64,000 nucleotides of DNA from Nocardioides speluncae (GCF_003121585.1 NZ_QEOO01000039.1:1-64000); one strand, 5' to 3'. Positions 18,601-28,584 are shown, counted from the stretch's first letter. Notes: a model not told the origin generated them from the sequence alone. Numbers and translations: made by a program.

Positions 18601-18629
18601 GGACAACCGAACTCGAACCGTGGTCGTAT
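18601..18629 (+). promoter_or_regulatory. ECF-type promoter of sigma module 3 (class B)
   Basis: GGACAACC at 18601-18608 and CGTAT at 18625-18629, 24 bases between motif starts and only 7 bases before the ATG. The sequence differs from class A (GGTAAAC/CGTCT) but matches modules 4 and 5. Confidence 0.65.
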
Positions 18630-18636
18630 CTCTCGT

Positions 18637-19716
18637 ATGAACATCACCGAGGAGATCGAGCGGTCGATCGGCACCGGGCCACCCCTGCCGACGGCGACCG
18701 CCCGGCTCGCCGCCGGCAAGTCCGCCGTACGCCGCCGCCGGCTCGCCGGCGGCGCAGCCGCGCTCGCCCTGGTCAGCGTCCTCGGCGGGACCGCAGCCGT
18801 GGCCGGCCTCCTTGACCGCGACACCAAGTCCGATCCGGACCAGGTCGTCATCGTGCCCAATCCCGACGTACCGATCGATCCCGAGGCGCTACAGCCCGGC
18901 CACATCGTCGGCTACAACGAGGACGGCCAAGTGGTCCGCCGCGACTCGAACATCAAGGTCACCTACCTTGCCGAGGAGGTCCTCGAACTCGACGGGCTGA
19001 AGAACACCATGCTCTCGGTCGAGCGAGGCGATGAAGTCGAATGGATCCTGCTCTACCAGAACCCCGGCGGCAGCTTCTACCAAGGCTCACCCAGCCAACC
19101 CGGGCGAGCCGAGTTCGAGCAGCAGATCGAGTTCCTGCAGGAGCGAATGGCGGCAGCCGGCGCCCAGGCGGCGGAAGAGGACGGCCCGGTCATGATCGAC
19201 CCGGATGGCGTTCTCCAGCTCTCCCCTGGCGCGCGCCTGGTCAGACGCGTCGACAACCCCCTCGAGATGGGGCCGCCCAAGAAGTCGGTCGGCCTTGTGG
19301 TGGAGCGGGAAGGCACGACCTACTGGCTGCTCCTGCGGCTCTCGGGAGGCTCGGGCTGGCAGGAGCGGGCGGACGAAGCGGACTACCCGACCTTCGACAT
19401 GTGGCTCGATCAGAACCTGGCGGAGGCGCGCGGACGCCCGGCGCTGCAACTGGTGCGCTTCGGTGCCGACGACCAGCTCGTCGGGCTCTCGGGCGTCACG
19501 ATCATTCGGCAGCTCGACGACACACAGCTCGGCGACCTCAGCCGGCCGGAGCACGTGTCCGCCGTCGCCGAGGTCCGCTACCAGGGCCGTACCTGGTTCG
19601 TCCTCGCGACCGGCACGACCTACTCCCCGACCGTCGCGAAACCGGGCCGGGAGACCATCGAGGAGTACCTCGACCATCTCCGCGCGCAGCGCAACCCCGA
19701 CAATGTGCAGCCATGA
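18637..19716 (+). CDS. Single-pass membrane partner of sigma module 3 (class B repeats)
   Basis: 359 aa and, unusually, encoded before its sigma factor. A cytosolic segment (MNITEEIERSIGTG to about 40) ends in RRRR, followed by a membrane helix (about 45-63). The extracytoplasmic part is built from related units of about 90 residues. Each starts near DGxL or DGxV, continues with a V-x-R-R/Q-x-x-D/N stretch and S-V-(G/A)-L-V-V-E, then a W-x-x-L core. Good examples are KSVGLVVEREGTTYWLLL and SAVAEVRYQGRTWFVLA. No zinc anti-sigma motif is present. The stop overlaps the sigma ATG (ATGA). Confidence 0.78.
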   Translation: MNITEEIERSIGTGPPLPTATARLAAGKSAVRRRRLAGGAAALALVSVLGGTAAVAGLLDRDTKSDPDQVVIVPNPDVPIDPEALQPGHIVGYNEDGQVVRRDSNIKVTYLAEEVLELDGLKNTMLSVERGDEVEWILLYQNPGGSFYQGSPSQPGRAEFEQQIEFLQERMAAAGAQAAEEDGPVMIDPDGVLQLSPGARLVRRVDNPLEMGPPKKSVGLVVEREGTTYWLLLRLSGGSGWQERADEADYPTFDMWLDQNLAEARGRPALQLVRFGADDQLVGLSGVTIIRQLDDTQLGDLSRPEHVSAVAEVRYQGRTWFVLATGTTYSPTVAKPGRETIEEYLDHLRAQRNPDNVQP

Positions 19717-20207
19717 TCGGCCGGAAGCGCGACGACGCGGCGTACGTCGAGTTCGTGGCCTCGCGGCAGCAGCATCTGTTCCGGGTCGCGTACGCCGTGT
19801 GCGGCGACTGGCACCAGGCGAGCGACCTGCTCCAGACCGCGCTCACCAAGCTGTACGTCGCATGGTCGCGGGTGCATCGGGACGGGCGCGAGGAGGCTTA
19901 CGTGCGGCAGATCATCGTCCGTACCAACATCGACGACAGCCGTCGGCGCAAGCGCCGGCCGGAGACGCCCGGGCTGGACGGGTTCGACCTGGCAAGCCAC
20001 GAGGAGCTGGCGGTCGAGGAGCGGTCCGCGCTGTTCGAGGCGCTGCAGGGTCTGCCACCGATGCAGCGGAAGGCAGTCGTACTCAGGCACTGGCTAGGGC
20101 TGTCGGTCGCGGAAACCGCCGGCGAGCTCGGCATCACCGAAGGCACCGTCAAGAGCCACACCTCGCGCGGCCTCGAGAAGCTGCAGGCGGTGCTCAGCAA
20201 CCAGTAG
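19713..20207 (+). CDS. SigE-family ECF sigma factor, module 3
   Basis: 164 aa. Region 2 reads LFRVAYAVCGDWHQASDLLQ with TKLYVAWSRV and EEAYVRQIIVRTNID; region 4 reads MQRKAVVLRHWLGLSVAETAGELGITEGTVKSH. (Two adjoining segments, listed continuously only to show the order, are separated at the HW/LG junction.) The start ATG at 19713 overlaps the stop of the upstream membrane protein gene. It groups with modules 4 and 5 by the VRQIIVR and VVLRHWLGLS motifs. Confidence 0.92.
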   Translation: MIGRKRDDAAYVEFVASRQQHLFRVAYAVCGDWHQASDLLQTALTKLYVAWSRVHRDGREEAYVRQIIVRTNIDDSRRRKRRPETPGLDGFDLASHEELAVEERSALFEALQGLPPMQRKAVVLRHWLGLSVAETAGELGITEGTVKSHTSRGLEKLQAVLSNQ

Positions 20208-20226
20208 GCAACCAGTAGCGGCGCGG

Positions 20227-20255
20227 TGACAACAAAATCGGCCCGGTCTCCGTAT
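20227..20255 (+). promoter_or_regulatory. ECF-type promoter of sigma module 4 (class B)
   Basis: TGACAAC at 20227-20233 and CGTAT at 20251-20255, spacing 24 between motif starts. It shares ACAAC and CGTAT with module 3. Confidence 0.6.
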
Positions 20256-20300
20256 CCACGCCTGACACGCGCGACGATGCGCTGAGCAGAAGGGTGGCCG

Positions 20301-20795
20301 ATGAGGAGAGCGGAGCGGGAGGCGGCGTACAGCGCGTACGTGGCCGCACGCCAGACCCACTGGCGGCGGGTCGCGTACGCGCTGTGCGGGGACTGGCATC
20401 ACGCCGAGGACCTGCTGCAGATCGCGCTGACCAAGCTGTACGTCGCCTGGCCGAAGCTGGCGATCGACGGCCGCGAAGATGCCTACGTCCGCCAGATCAT
20501 CGTCCGCGCCAACATCGACGAGTACCGCCGTCCGTGGCGGCGGGAGCGGATCGGCGTCGAGGGTCCCGAGCCGGTTGCTCGTGAGGAACTGGCGTTCGAG
20601 GACCGCTCCGAGCTGATGGACGCGCTCCGCGACCTTTCCCCGATGCAGCGCAAGGTCGTCGTACTCAGGCACTGGCTCGGCCTGTCGATCGAGGAGACCG
20701 CCACCGAGCTCAAGATCTCGGCCGGCACGGTCAAGAGCCACAACGCCCGCGGCCTGGAGCGGCTCCAGTCCCTGATCACCGAGGAGAGCCGCTGA
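20301..20795 (+). CDS. SigE-family ECF sigma factor, module 4
   Basis: 164 aa. Region 2 shows WRRVAYALCGDWHHAEDLLQ and TKLYVAWPKL; region 4 shows LSPMQRKVVVLRHW and the helix LKISAGTVKSH. Close to the factors of modules 3 and 5. The start ATG at 20301 has AGAAGGG upstream. The TGA overlaps the ATG of the membrane protein (TGATG). Here the sigma gene comes first, unlike its two neighbours. Confidence 0.92.
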   Translation: MRRAEREAAYSAYVAARQTHWRRVAYALCGDWHHAEDLLQIALTKLYVAWPKLAIDGREDAYVRQIIVRANIDEYRRPWRRERIGVEGPEPVAREELAFEDRSELMDALRDLSPMQRKVVVLRHWLGLSIEETATELKISAGTVKSHNARGLERLQSLITEESR

Positions 20796-22027
20796 TGAAC
20801 CTGAAAGAGCTCTTCGAGACCCAGATCCCGGTCGGCCCCGAGCACACCCCGCTGCCGGCCCGGATCGAGGCGGGACGCCGCGCCCTGCGCCGCCGTCGGG
20901 GGTACGCCGCCGGCACCACGTCGATCGCCGCGGTCGTCACGCTCGCCGTACTCACTATGGTCGGCAACGGCGACCTGAGCGCGGACCGGGACAGCTCGCC
21001 GGCGACCGCCTCGGAGTCCCCGACCGCCGGCCCCACCTATACGCCCGCGCCGCCGGACGAGGAGCTCACCAGCGCGATCCCGGTCGCCAACTGGGCGGGC
21101 TGCGTGAGCGGTCCACCCTCGGACGAGACCTCAGAAGAGGAGTTCGAGCCCGAGCGGCGCTGCGCGGACGACATGGCGAAGTACGGCACCGAAGGCCAGC
21201 TCAAGCGGCGCGACGGTGTTCAGGTCAGCCGCCGGGTCGACGACCCGGTCATCGACGGCGACGCGGTCGAGGCGAGCGTCGCCCTCGAGCTGATCTACGA
21301 CGGCCACACCAAGTGGTACTTCCTCGAGCACGGCGAGCACGGCGGCGTGCTGGTCGCGGATCCAGTGAAGGACGAGGCGGTTGCCGGGATGTCCTTCGAT
21401 ACGTGGGCCAAGCAGCTCGGTCCGCTCACCGACCCGGGTCATCGCTACCCCGAGATGAAGGACGCCGAGGGCGTCACCCGGGTGGGGACCGCCTGGTACG
21501 ACCAGGACGGCGAGCTGATGATCCGCGAGGACGCCGAGGAGATCGATCGCGTCGACGACCCGCTGGCGTACGACGGCAGATCCGTCGCGCTGGCCGCGGA
21601 GGTCGACGGCACCGAATGGTGGACGCTGTTGTCCGGCGACCCGGGGCAGCACTGGGTGATGGAACCGGCCGGCGACGGTGACTTCCGGGACTGGGTGGAT
21701 ACCCAGGTCCGCGAGCTCTACACCAAGCCGTCCGGCTTCCGCCTCACCGTCGCCGAAAACGGGGAGATCAAGTTCGAGGACGGCCTCCTCGAGGTCGTCG
21801 ACCAGATCACCAACCCTGACCTCGACTGGTTCACCGAGCCGGGCGAGCAGTCCGCGCTGATCATGGTCGACAGCGGCACCGGGTCGGGCCAGCACCCGAT
21901 GCTGGTGCGCACTCGGAACCACCTCTTCGACGGAGCGATCGAGCTCGTGCAGTCGCCCGGTCGCCGCGGCCAGGAGGAGGAGACGCTCGAGCAGGTGCTG
22001 ACGCGACTGCAGAACGAAGGACTCTGA
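20795..22027 (+). CDS. Single-pass membrane partner of sigma module 4 (class B repeats)
   Basis: 410 aa. The N-terminus (MNLKELFETQIPVGPE to RRRR at about 34) is cytosolic, then comes one membrane helix and a Pro-rich linker. Three related extracytoplasmic units follow, each around R-x-V-D-D-P (or ITNPD), an S-V-A-L strand and a W-W/Y core, for example RRVDDPVIDGD, DRVDDPLAYDG and ITNPDLDWF. The spacing of about 100 residues suggests three copies. Two cysteines (WAGCVSG, ERRCADD) precede the first unit. Predicted regulator of the upstream sigma factor. Confidence 0.78.
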   Translation: MNLKELFETQIPVGPEHTPLPARIEAGRRALRRRRGYAAGTTSIAAVVTLAVLTMVGNGDLSADRDSSPATASESPTAGPTYTPAPPDEELTSAIPVANWAGCVSGPPSDETSEEEFEPERRCADDMAKYGTEGQLKRRDGVQVSRRVDDPVIDGDAVEASVALELIYDGHTKWYFLEHGEHGGVLVADPVKDEAVAGMSFDTWAKQLGPLTDPGHRYPEMKDAEGVTRVGTAWYDQDGELMIREDAEEIDRVDDPLAYDGRSVALAAEVDGTEWWTLLSGDPGQHWVMEPAGDGDFRDWVDTQVRELYTKPSGFRLTVAENGEIKFEDGLLEVVDQITNPDLDWFTEPGEQSALIMVDSGTGSGQHPMLVRTRNHLFDGAIELVQSPGRRGQEEETLEQVLTRLQNEGL

Positions 22028-22033
22028 GCAGCC

Positions 22034-22062
22034 GGACAACCGATCGGCGATCCGTTCCGTTG
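22034..22062 (+). promoter_or_regulatory. ECF-type promoter of sigma module 5 (class B)
   Basis: GGACAAC at 22034-22040 and CGTTG at 22058-22062, spacing 24 between motif starts. An alternative CGTTC lies five bases earlier. Confidence 0.6.
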
Positions 22063-22115
22063 ACGGGGTGAGGCCTCCACTCACCCAGCGATACTCAACG
22101 AGACGGAGAGCAGGC

Positions 22116-22955
22116 ATGAGCATCAGCGAGCAGATCGAGGCGTCCTTCGGCGACGGCCCGGCACACCGGTCCCTCGAGGACCGGCTGTCAGCCGGCCGCA
22201 GGGCGCGCCGTCGGCGCAAGGGCGCCGAAGGCGTGGCGGCCGTCGCCGGCGTCGCCGTACTCGGACTGGTGGCGTACGGCATCGCGCCCGGCGGCACCCC
22301 CGACAGCGCCGAGGACCCCGTCTACTCCGGCAAGCCGACTGCGTCAGCGACGGCGAGCGGTTCGCCGACCGGCAAGGCCCTCAAGCCGCTCGAGGAGGGG
22401 CAGTGGGCGGAGTACGACGCCGACGGCAACGTCGTACTCGCCGACGGAGTCACCGAGCTGCAGCGGGTGCCCAACCCGTTGGACTGGCCGCTGCCGAAGC
22501 GGTCGGTCGGCCTCGAGGTGGAGCGGGCCGGCAAGAAGGTCTGGATGCTGCTCGAGTACGAACCCGGCAGCGGCACCAGCGCGTCCGCCGATCCTGCGCA
22601 GAAGTCGTTCGCGACCCTGCAGGAGTGGCTGGACTACCAGGTCGCGCTGCACACCGGCGGCGAGCAGCTGCAGCTCGTGGAGTTCGGCACCGGCGAGACG
22701 CTCGAGCCGCTGCCCGGCGTCACGATCGTCCAGCAACGGCCGAGCCCGGACGTCGGCGACGACTTCGCAGGACAGGGCGACCGCAGCGCGGTGGCCGAGG
22801 TGCGGGTCGACGGCGACACCTGGTTCGTGCTCGCCCGAGACCTCGACGGGCCTCCGCAGTACATCCCGACCGCCGCGATCGCCGGCCGGCAGACACTCGC
22901 CGAGTTCCTCGTCTATGCGCGCGGCCAGTACGCCGGCGGAGAGGGGCTGCTGTGA
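22116..22955 (+). CDS. Single-pass membrane partner of sigma module 5 (class B repeats)
   Basis: 279 aa, encoded before its sigma factor. The cytosolic start MSISEQIEASFGDG resembles module 3. Basic residues precede one membrane helix (about 38-56). Two class B units follow: the first includes RVPNPLDWPLPKRSVGLEVE and WMLLEYEPG with LQEWLDYQ; the second includes TIVQQRPSPD, SAVAEVRVDGDTWFVLA and a terminal helix. The start ATG at 22116 follows GGAGAGCAGG; the longer frame overlaps the promoter. The stop overlaps the sigma GTG (GTGA). Confidence 0.78.
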   Translation: MSISEQIEASFGDGPAHRSLEDRLSAGRRARRRRKGAEGVAAVAGVAVLGLVAYGIAPGGTPDSAEDPVYSGKPTASATASGSPTGKALKPLEEGQWAEYDADGNVVLADGVTELQRVPNPLDWPLPKRSVGLEVERAGKKVWMLLEYEPGSGTSASADPAQKSFATLQEWLDYQVALHTGGEQLQLVEFGTGETLEPLPGVTIVQQRPSPDVGDDFAGQGDRSAVAEVRVDGDTWFVLARDLDGPPQYIPTAAIAGRQTLAEFLVYARGQYAGGEGLL

Positions 22956-23443
22956 GTCTCAAGCCTGCAGCCGAAGCGGCGTACGCGGAGTTCGTCGCCG
23001 CCCGCCAGAACCACCTCCGCCGGGTCGCCTATGCGATCTGCGGTGACTGGCACCAGGCCGACGACCTGCTCCAGACCGCACTGGTGAAGCTGTACGTCGC
23101 GTGGCCGCGGCTGCACCGCGCGGGTCGCGAGGAGGCCTACGTGCGGCAGATCATCGTGCGCGCCAACATCGACCTCCACCGCCGGCCGTGGCGCCGCGAG
23201 GCACCCGGCCTCGACGGTCACGATCCGGCCGTGCGCGAAGGGCTGCCGGTGGAGGAGCGGAGCGCGCTGTTCGAGGCGCTGCAGGCGCTGCCGGAGATGC
23301 AGCGCAAGGCCGTCGTACTCAGGCACTGGCTGGGACTGTCGGTCGCCGAGACCGCCCGCGAGCTCGGCATCAACGAAGGCACCGTCAAGAGCCACACCTC
23401 CCGCGGCCTGGAGAAGCTGCACGCGGTGCTGACGCCGCAGTGA
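22952..23443 (+). CDS. SigE-family ECF sigma factor, module 5
   Basis: 163 aa, starting at the GTG that overlaps the upstream stop. Region 2: LRRVAYAICGDWHQADDLLQ and VKLYVAWPRL. Region 4: PEMQRKAVVLRHWLGLS and LGINEGTVKSH. It is very close to module 3 (shared LPVEERSALFEALQ-like linker), which suggests a recent duplication of an anti-first pair. Confidence 0.92.
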   Translation: MSLKPAAEAAYAEFVAARQNHLRRVAYAICGDWHQADDLLQTALVKLYVAWPRLHRAGREEAYVRQIIVRANIDLHRRPWRREAPGLDGHDPAVREGLPVEERSALFEALQALPEMQRKAVVLRHWLGLSVAETARELGINEGTVKSHTSRGLEKLHAVLTPQ

Positions 23444-23589
23444 CCAACGAGGTCGTGGTGACCGACTCGGCAAGACCGATCGCGCGTACGCGCACCGGTT
23501 CCCTGTCCATGATGCCGATATCGTGAGCGCATGCGGGGAGCGGGCGAAGGCTCACCACTTCTAGACTTGGCCGAACGCTGGGCGGCCGC

Positions 23590-24133
23590 GTGAGCCGAGT
23601 CGTCGGAATCGTCGCTAGCGGCGCAGGCGGCGTGGAGCAGCTGCGAGAGCGCCTCGTCGTGCCTCTGCTCGATCGTGGTTTCCAGGTATCCATCGCCCAC
23701 GCCCACGGCCGCGGCATGGCTCCACGCAAGCGGCGAGGATGAGGCGCTGGCCGGTATCACGGGATTGCCTGTGCGGTCTCAGCCTCGGCTGCCGAACGAG
23801 CCGAGCCCGCACCCGCGGCCAGATGTGCTCGTGGCAGCGCCGGCGACAGCCAACACGGTTGCGAAACTCGCTCTCGGCATCGCCGACAATCAGGCCCTTA
23901 CGGTGCTTTGTGAGAACGTCGCGACCACTCCGATGATCGTGTTTCCACGAGTCAACGCCGGCCATGCGCGTCAGCCGTCGTGGGACCTGCACCTGGAGGC
24001 CCTGCGGCGGGCCGGTGTGCGCCTGATCTACGGCAACGACGTGTGGCCCCTGTACGAGCCACGGGAGGCGGTGCCAAGGCGTGACCTGCCCTGGGAGACG
24101 GTGATCATGACCGTGGAGGAACTGCTCCCCTGA
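23590..24133 (+). pseudogene. Frameshifted flavoprotein (PF02441-like)
   Basis: Reading from the GTG at 23590 gives SRVVGIVASGAGGVEQLRER and then LLDRGFQVSI. This frame stops at a TGA about 45 codons on. The +1 frame then continues the same protein with PTPTAAAWLHASGED, DVLVAAPATANTVAKLALG and VLCENVATTPM to the stop at 24133. The two halves together make a normal-length flavoprotein-domain protein (about 180 aa) of the phosphopantothenoylcysteine decarboxylase-like fold. A single-base indel near 23690-23700 explains the break. Either the gene is inactivated or this is a sequencing error. Confidence 0.8.
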
Positions 24134-24141
24134 CGACCCGG

Positions 24142-24810
24142 CTAGCCGAGGAGCCACCAGACCAGCAGCACGAGCACGACGAGGGCGAGGACGGCCACGG
24201 CGGCCTGCTTGCCGTAGCTCTTGAGCAGCACCGGCAGCACGGTCCTGCCGAGGTCGAGTGCGTCGGGCTCGCCGGATGCCCGCGGCTGCTCCGAGGCGAG
24301 TGGCTGTGCCGGAGCGGACGGGGGCGGCTCGGGGTTCCGCTCCTCCCGCTCCGGCACAGCCGGTCTCTGGTCGGCCAGCCGCTGTTCGAGGCAGCCGACG
24401 AACTGCCCGAGCAGCTTGTCCGACACGTCCTGCATCACGCCGCGCCCGAACTGCGCCGGCTTCCCGGTGACCGAGAGGTCGGTCAGGACCTGCACCTCCG
24501 TGCCGGCGTCGAGCCCGGTCATCGACAGCCGGACCTCGGCGCCGGCCGTGCCGTTGCCGCGCTTGTCCTTGCCCTTGGCCTGGACCCGGAACGTGTGCGC
24601 GTCCTCGTCACGCTCGACGAAGGTGCCGGTGCCGGCGTACACGAGCGCGATCGGCCCGAGCTTGACCTTGCAGGTGCCCTGGAAGGTCTCGCCGTCGGCC
24701 GCCGTGACCTGCGCGCCTGGGAAGCACTCGGCCAGGACCGCGATGTCCTGGAAGTGCGCCCAGGTCTCGGCGACCGGCGTCGGGACCGTGAAGGTGTGCG
24801 TGAGCTCCAT
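24142..24810 (-). CDS. coxG: CoxG-like SRPBCC protein with C-terminal membrane anchor
   Basis: 222 aa. Residues 1-145 are an SRPBCC/CoxG domain (ELTHTFTVPTPVAETWAHF, then CFPGAQVT and LGQFVGCLEQRL). A Pro-rich linker follows, then a C-terminal membrane helix (about 198-221). CoxG is thought to recruit the CO dehydrogenase-type enzyme to the membrane. It is the last gene of the coxSLMG group, 17 bases after coxM, with no strong ribosome-binding site. Confidence 0.88.
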   Translation of the reverse strand: MELTHTFTVPTPVAETWAHFQDIAVLAECFPGAQVTAADGETFQGTCKVKLGPIALVYAGTGTFVERDEDAHTFRVQAKGKDKRGNGTAGAEVRLSMTGLDAGTEVQVLTDLSVTGKPAQFGRGVMQDVSDKLLGQFVGCLEQRLADQRPAVPEREERNPEPPPSAPAQPLASEQPRASGEPDALDLGRTVLPVLLKSYGKQAAVAVLALVVLVLLVWWLLG

Positions 24811-24827
24811 TCGCCGGGGCCGTCGGG

Positions 24828-25691
24828 CTAGGTGCCGTTGCGGCCGGCGGCCGCGAGGACCGCCCGCCTGGTCAGCACCGTCGCCAGGTGGCGGCGGTAC
24901 TCGGCGTCGCCGTTGAGGTCGGTCGGCGGGCTGGTGCCGTCGGCCGCGTGCGCCGCCGCCTGCTGTACGGCGTCCGGCGTGGCCGGCTGTCCGGCCAGCG
25001 CCTCCTCGACCGCGGTCGCCCGCACCGGCGTACTCCCCATGTTGGTGAGGCCCACCCTGGCCTCGGCGATGGTGTCGCCGTCGAGCCGCACCGTCGCCGC
25101 GACCGCGATGATCGGCCACTGATGGGAGACCCTCACGAACTTCTCGTAGTGCGCGCCCCACCCGTCGTACTTCGGGACCTGCACCTCGGTGAGGATCTCG
25201 TCCTCGCCGATCGCGGTCTCGAAGAGGTCGACGAAGAACTCCGCCGCCGGGACCGAGCGGGTGCCACTGGGACCGGTGATCACGAAGGTCGCGTCGAGGG
25301 CCAGCGTCGGAGCGCCGAGGTCGCCCCCGGGATCGGCATGGGCCAGCGCGCCGCCGAAGGTGCCGCGGTGCCGGACCTGCGCGTCGGCGAGCTGGGTGAC
25401 CGCCTTGGTGACCAGGAGCGCGTGCTCGTGGACGAGCGGGTCGTGAAGGACCTGGTCGTGCGTGGTCATCGCGCCGATCACCAGGTGGTCGCCCGCGTCC
25501 CGGACGCCGCGCAGGGTCTCGATCCGACCGAGGTCGATCACCCACTCCGGCGCGTTGAGCCGCATCCGGAGGACCGGCAGCAGGCTCTGCCCGCCGGCCA
25601 GGATCTTCGCCTCGTCACCGTGCTCGACGAGCGCGGCGACGGCCTCGTCGACCGTGGTCGGCGCCAGGTACTCGAACGGTGCCGGGTTCAC
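24828..25691 (-). CDS. coxM: Molybdenum hydroxylase FAD subunit (CoxM-like)
   Basis: 287 aa medium subunit that binds FAD and passes electrons out of the enzyme. The FAD-binding motifs AGGQSLLPVLRMRL and TFGGALAHADPGGD are intact, followed by the CO_deh_flav_C domain. The start is the GTG at 25691, with AGGGAG upstream, overlapping the coxL TGA (GTGA). Confidence 0.93.
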   Translation of the reverse strand: MNPAPFEYLAPTTVDEAVAALVEHGDEAKILAGGQSLLPVLRMRLNAPEWVIDLGRIETLRGVRDAGDHLVIGAMTTHDQVLHDPLVHEHALLVTKAVTQLADAQVRHRGTFGGALAHADPGGDLGAPTLALDATFVITGPSGTRSVPAAEFFVDLFETAIGEDEILTEVQVPKYDGWGAHYEKFVRVSHQWPIIAVAATVRLDGDTIAEARVGLTNMGSTPVRATAVEEALAGQPATPDAVQQAAAHAADGTSPPTDLNGDAEYRRHLATVLTRRAVLAAAGRNGT

Positions 25692-28092
25692 TGGCCTGCT
25701 CCCTTCTGTGCTTGCTGGATCGCTCGCCAGACCCGTTCGGGCGAGCACGGCATCCGGATGTCGGTCACGCCGAGATGGCGGACCGCATCGACGATCGCGT
25801 TCACCACTGCCGGCGTCGAGGCGATCGTCCCGGCCTCGCCGACGCCCTTGGTGCCGAGCGTGTTGGTGGTGCTGGGCGAGGTGGTGTGGTCGGTCTCGAA
25901 GCTGATCGTGTCCGCCGCGGTCGGCAGCAGGTAGTCGACCAGGGTCCCCGAGACCAGCGTGCCGCCCTCGTCGTGGACCGCCTCCTCCCACAACGCCTGC
26001 GAGATGCCCTGGACCAGGCCGCCGTGCACCTGGCCGCTGACGATCAGCGGGTTGACGATGTTGCCGATGTCGTCGACGGCGACGTACTTGCGCATCCGGA
26101 CCCGGCCGGTCTCGGTGTCCACCTCCATCGCGCACAGGTGAGTGCCGTGCGGGAAGGAGAAGTTGACCGGGTCGTACGTCGCGGACGCGTCGAGATTCGG
26201 CTCCAGCCCGTCGGGCAGGTCGTGCGCCGTCCAGGCGGCGGTGGCCACCTCCTGGATGGTGACGCCCTGGTCGGTGCCGCGGACCTGCAGCCGGCCGCCG
26301 GCGAACTCGAGGTCGTCCGGGGACGCCTCCAGCATGTGGGCCGCGAGCGGCTTCGCGCGCTCGACAACCTTGTCGGCGGCGCGCACCAGGGCCTCGCCGC
26401 CGATGACCAGCGACCGGGAGCCGTAGGTGTCCAGCCCGCGCACCGAGATCTGGGTGTCGCCGTGCAGGACCTCGACGTCCTCGAACGGCACCCCGAGCCG
26501 GTCGGCCACGATCTGCGACCAGGCGGTCTCGTGGCCCTGCCCGTGCGGAGACGTCCCGGTGATCACCTCGACCTTGCCGGTCGGCAGCATCCGGATCTCG
26601 GCGTGCTCCCACCCGCCGGCGCCGTAGTTGAGCTGTCCGAGGACCCGCGACGGGGCCAGCCCGCACATCTCGGTGTACGTCGAGACGCCGATCCCGAGCT
26701 GCACCGGATCGCCGGCGTCGCGGCGGCGCTGCTGCTCGGCCCGGAGCTCGTCGTACCCGAACAGCTCCTTGCTGCGCGCGGTCGCGGCCTCGTAGTCGCC
26801 GGAGTCGTAGGTCATCCCGGCGACCGTGGTGAACGGGAACTCGTCGTGCTTGATCCAGTTCATCTCCCGGACCTCGAGCGGGTCCTTGCCGAGCTCGGCA
26901 GCGAGCTCGGTCATCAGCCGCTCGATGCCGTACGTCGCCTCCGGGCGCCCGGCACCGCGGTAGGCATCGACCCAGGTCTTGTTGGTGAGCACCTGGGTGG
27001 TGGTGAACCGGTAGGCGTCCCACTTGTAGATCGAGTTGAACATCCACGCACCCAGCACCGGTACGCCGCCACCGACGATCCCGATGTAGGCGCCCATGTC
27101 GGCGAGCAGGTCGACCTTGAGCCCGGTGACCCGGCCCTCCTTGGTCGCCGCGAGGGTCAGCCGCTGCCACTGGTCGCGGCCGTGGTGGCCGGACATCAGC
27201 GACTCGGACCTGCTCTCGGTGTACTTGACCGGCTTGCCGGTCCGCTTGGCGGCGAGGAAGGTCAGCCACTCCTCCGGCGTGGTCTGCAGCTTGCCGCCGA
27301 AGCCGCCGCCGACGTCGGGCGCGATGTAGCGGATCTTCGACTCCGGGGTGCCGGTAGTGGCGGCCAGCAGGAACCGCGCGATGTGCGGGATCTGGGTCGC
27401 CGACCAGACGACGTACTGCTCGCCGGTCGGGTCGACCACGGTCGAGCGCGGCTCCATGAACGCCGGGATCAGCCGCTGCTGGCGGTACTCCCGCTCGATC
27501 ACGATGCCGTTCTCGCGGGCCTCCGCGATCGCCTCGTCCACGTTGCCGCCGGTACCGCCCTCGGCGGAGTCGAGCGTCCACACCGAGGAGATGTTGGTGC
27601 CGAGGTCCGGATGTGCGAGGACGTCGTCGGCCGCGGCCCGCTTCAGGTCGATCACGGCCGGCAGCTCGTCGTACTCCACGTCGATGAGCTCGGCCGCGTC
27701 CTGGGCCTCCGCGGCGCTGCGCGCCACCACGACCGCGACGATCTCGCCGGCGAACGCCACCCGGTCCACGGCCATCGGCGGGTGGTCGGGCGCCTTCTGT
27801 TCGGCGCTGAGCGGCCAGGCGTTCGCGATCACGCCCTGGACGTCGGCGACCTCGCTGCCGGTGAACACGTCGACGACGTTCGGCGCGGCCTTGGCGGCCT
27901 CGGTGTCGACGCCGGTGATCCGGGCGTGGGCGAACGGGCTGCGCACCATCGCGATGTGCAGCATGCCCGGCAGCACGATGTTGTCGGTCCAGCGGGTGCG
28001 GCCGGTGATCAGCCGCTGGTCCTCCTTGCGGCGCCGGTCCCGGCCGATCTCCTGGGTCGGCGCCTCCTTGAGCCCGGGCTCCTGAGTGGCGG

Positions 28093-28096
<4 letters not shown>
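25688..28096 (-). CDS. coxL: Molybdenum hydroxylase large subunit, CoxL form II type
   Basis: 802 aa catalytic subunit that carries the molybdopterin cytosine dinucleotide cofactor. The active-site loop near residue 375 reads AYRGAGR, the form II signature, not the AYRCSFR of true form I CO dehydrogenases. Its substrate is therefore uncertain (CO, or another small carbonyl or heterocycle). Other conserved segments are VGGGFGGKLQ, HGQGHETAWSQI, and GVGEAGTIASTPAVVNAI near the C-terminus. The start ATG at 28096 overlaps the coxS stop (ATGA). Confidence 0.92.

Positions 28097-28584
<488 letters not shown>

Noticed and set aside
26940..26980. True form I CO dehydrogenase
   Set aside because: The active-site loop reads AYRGAGR. 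Form I requires AYRCSFR, so the name coxL is kept only in the broad family sense.
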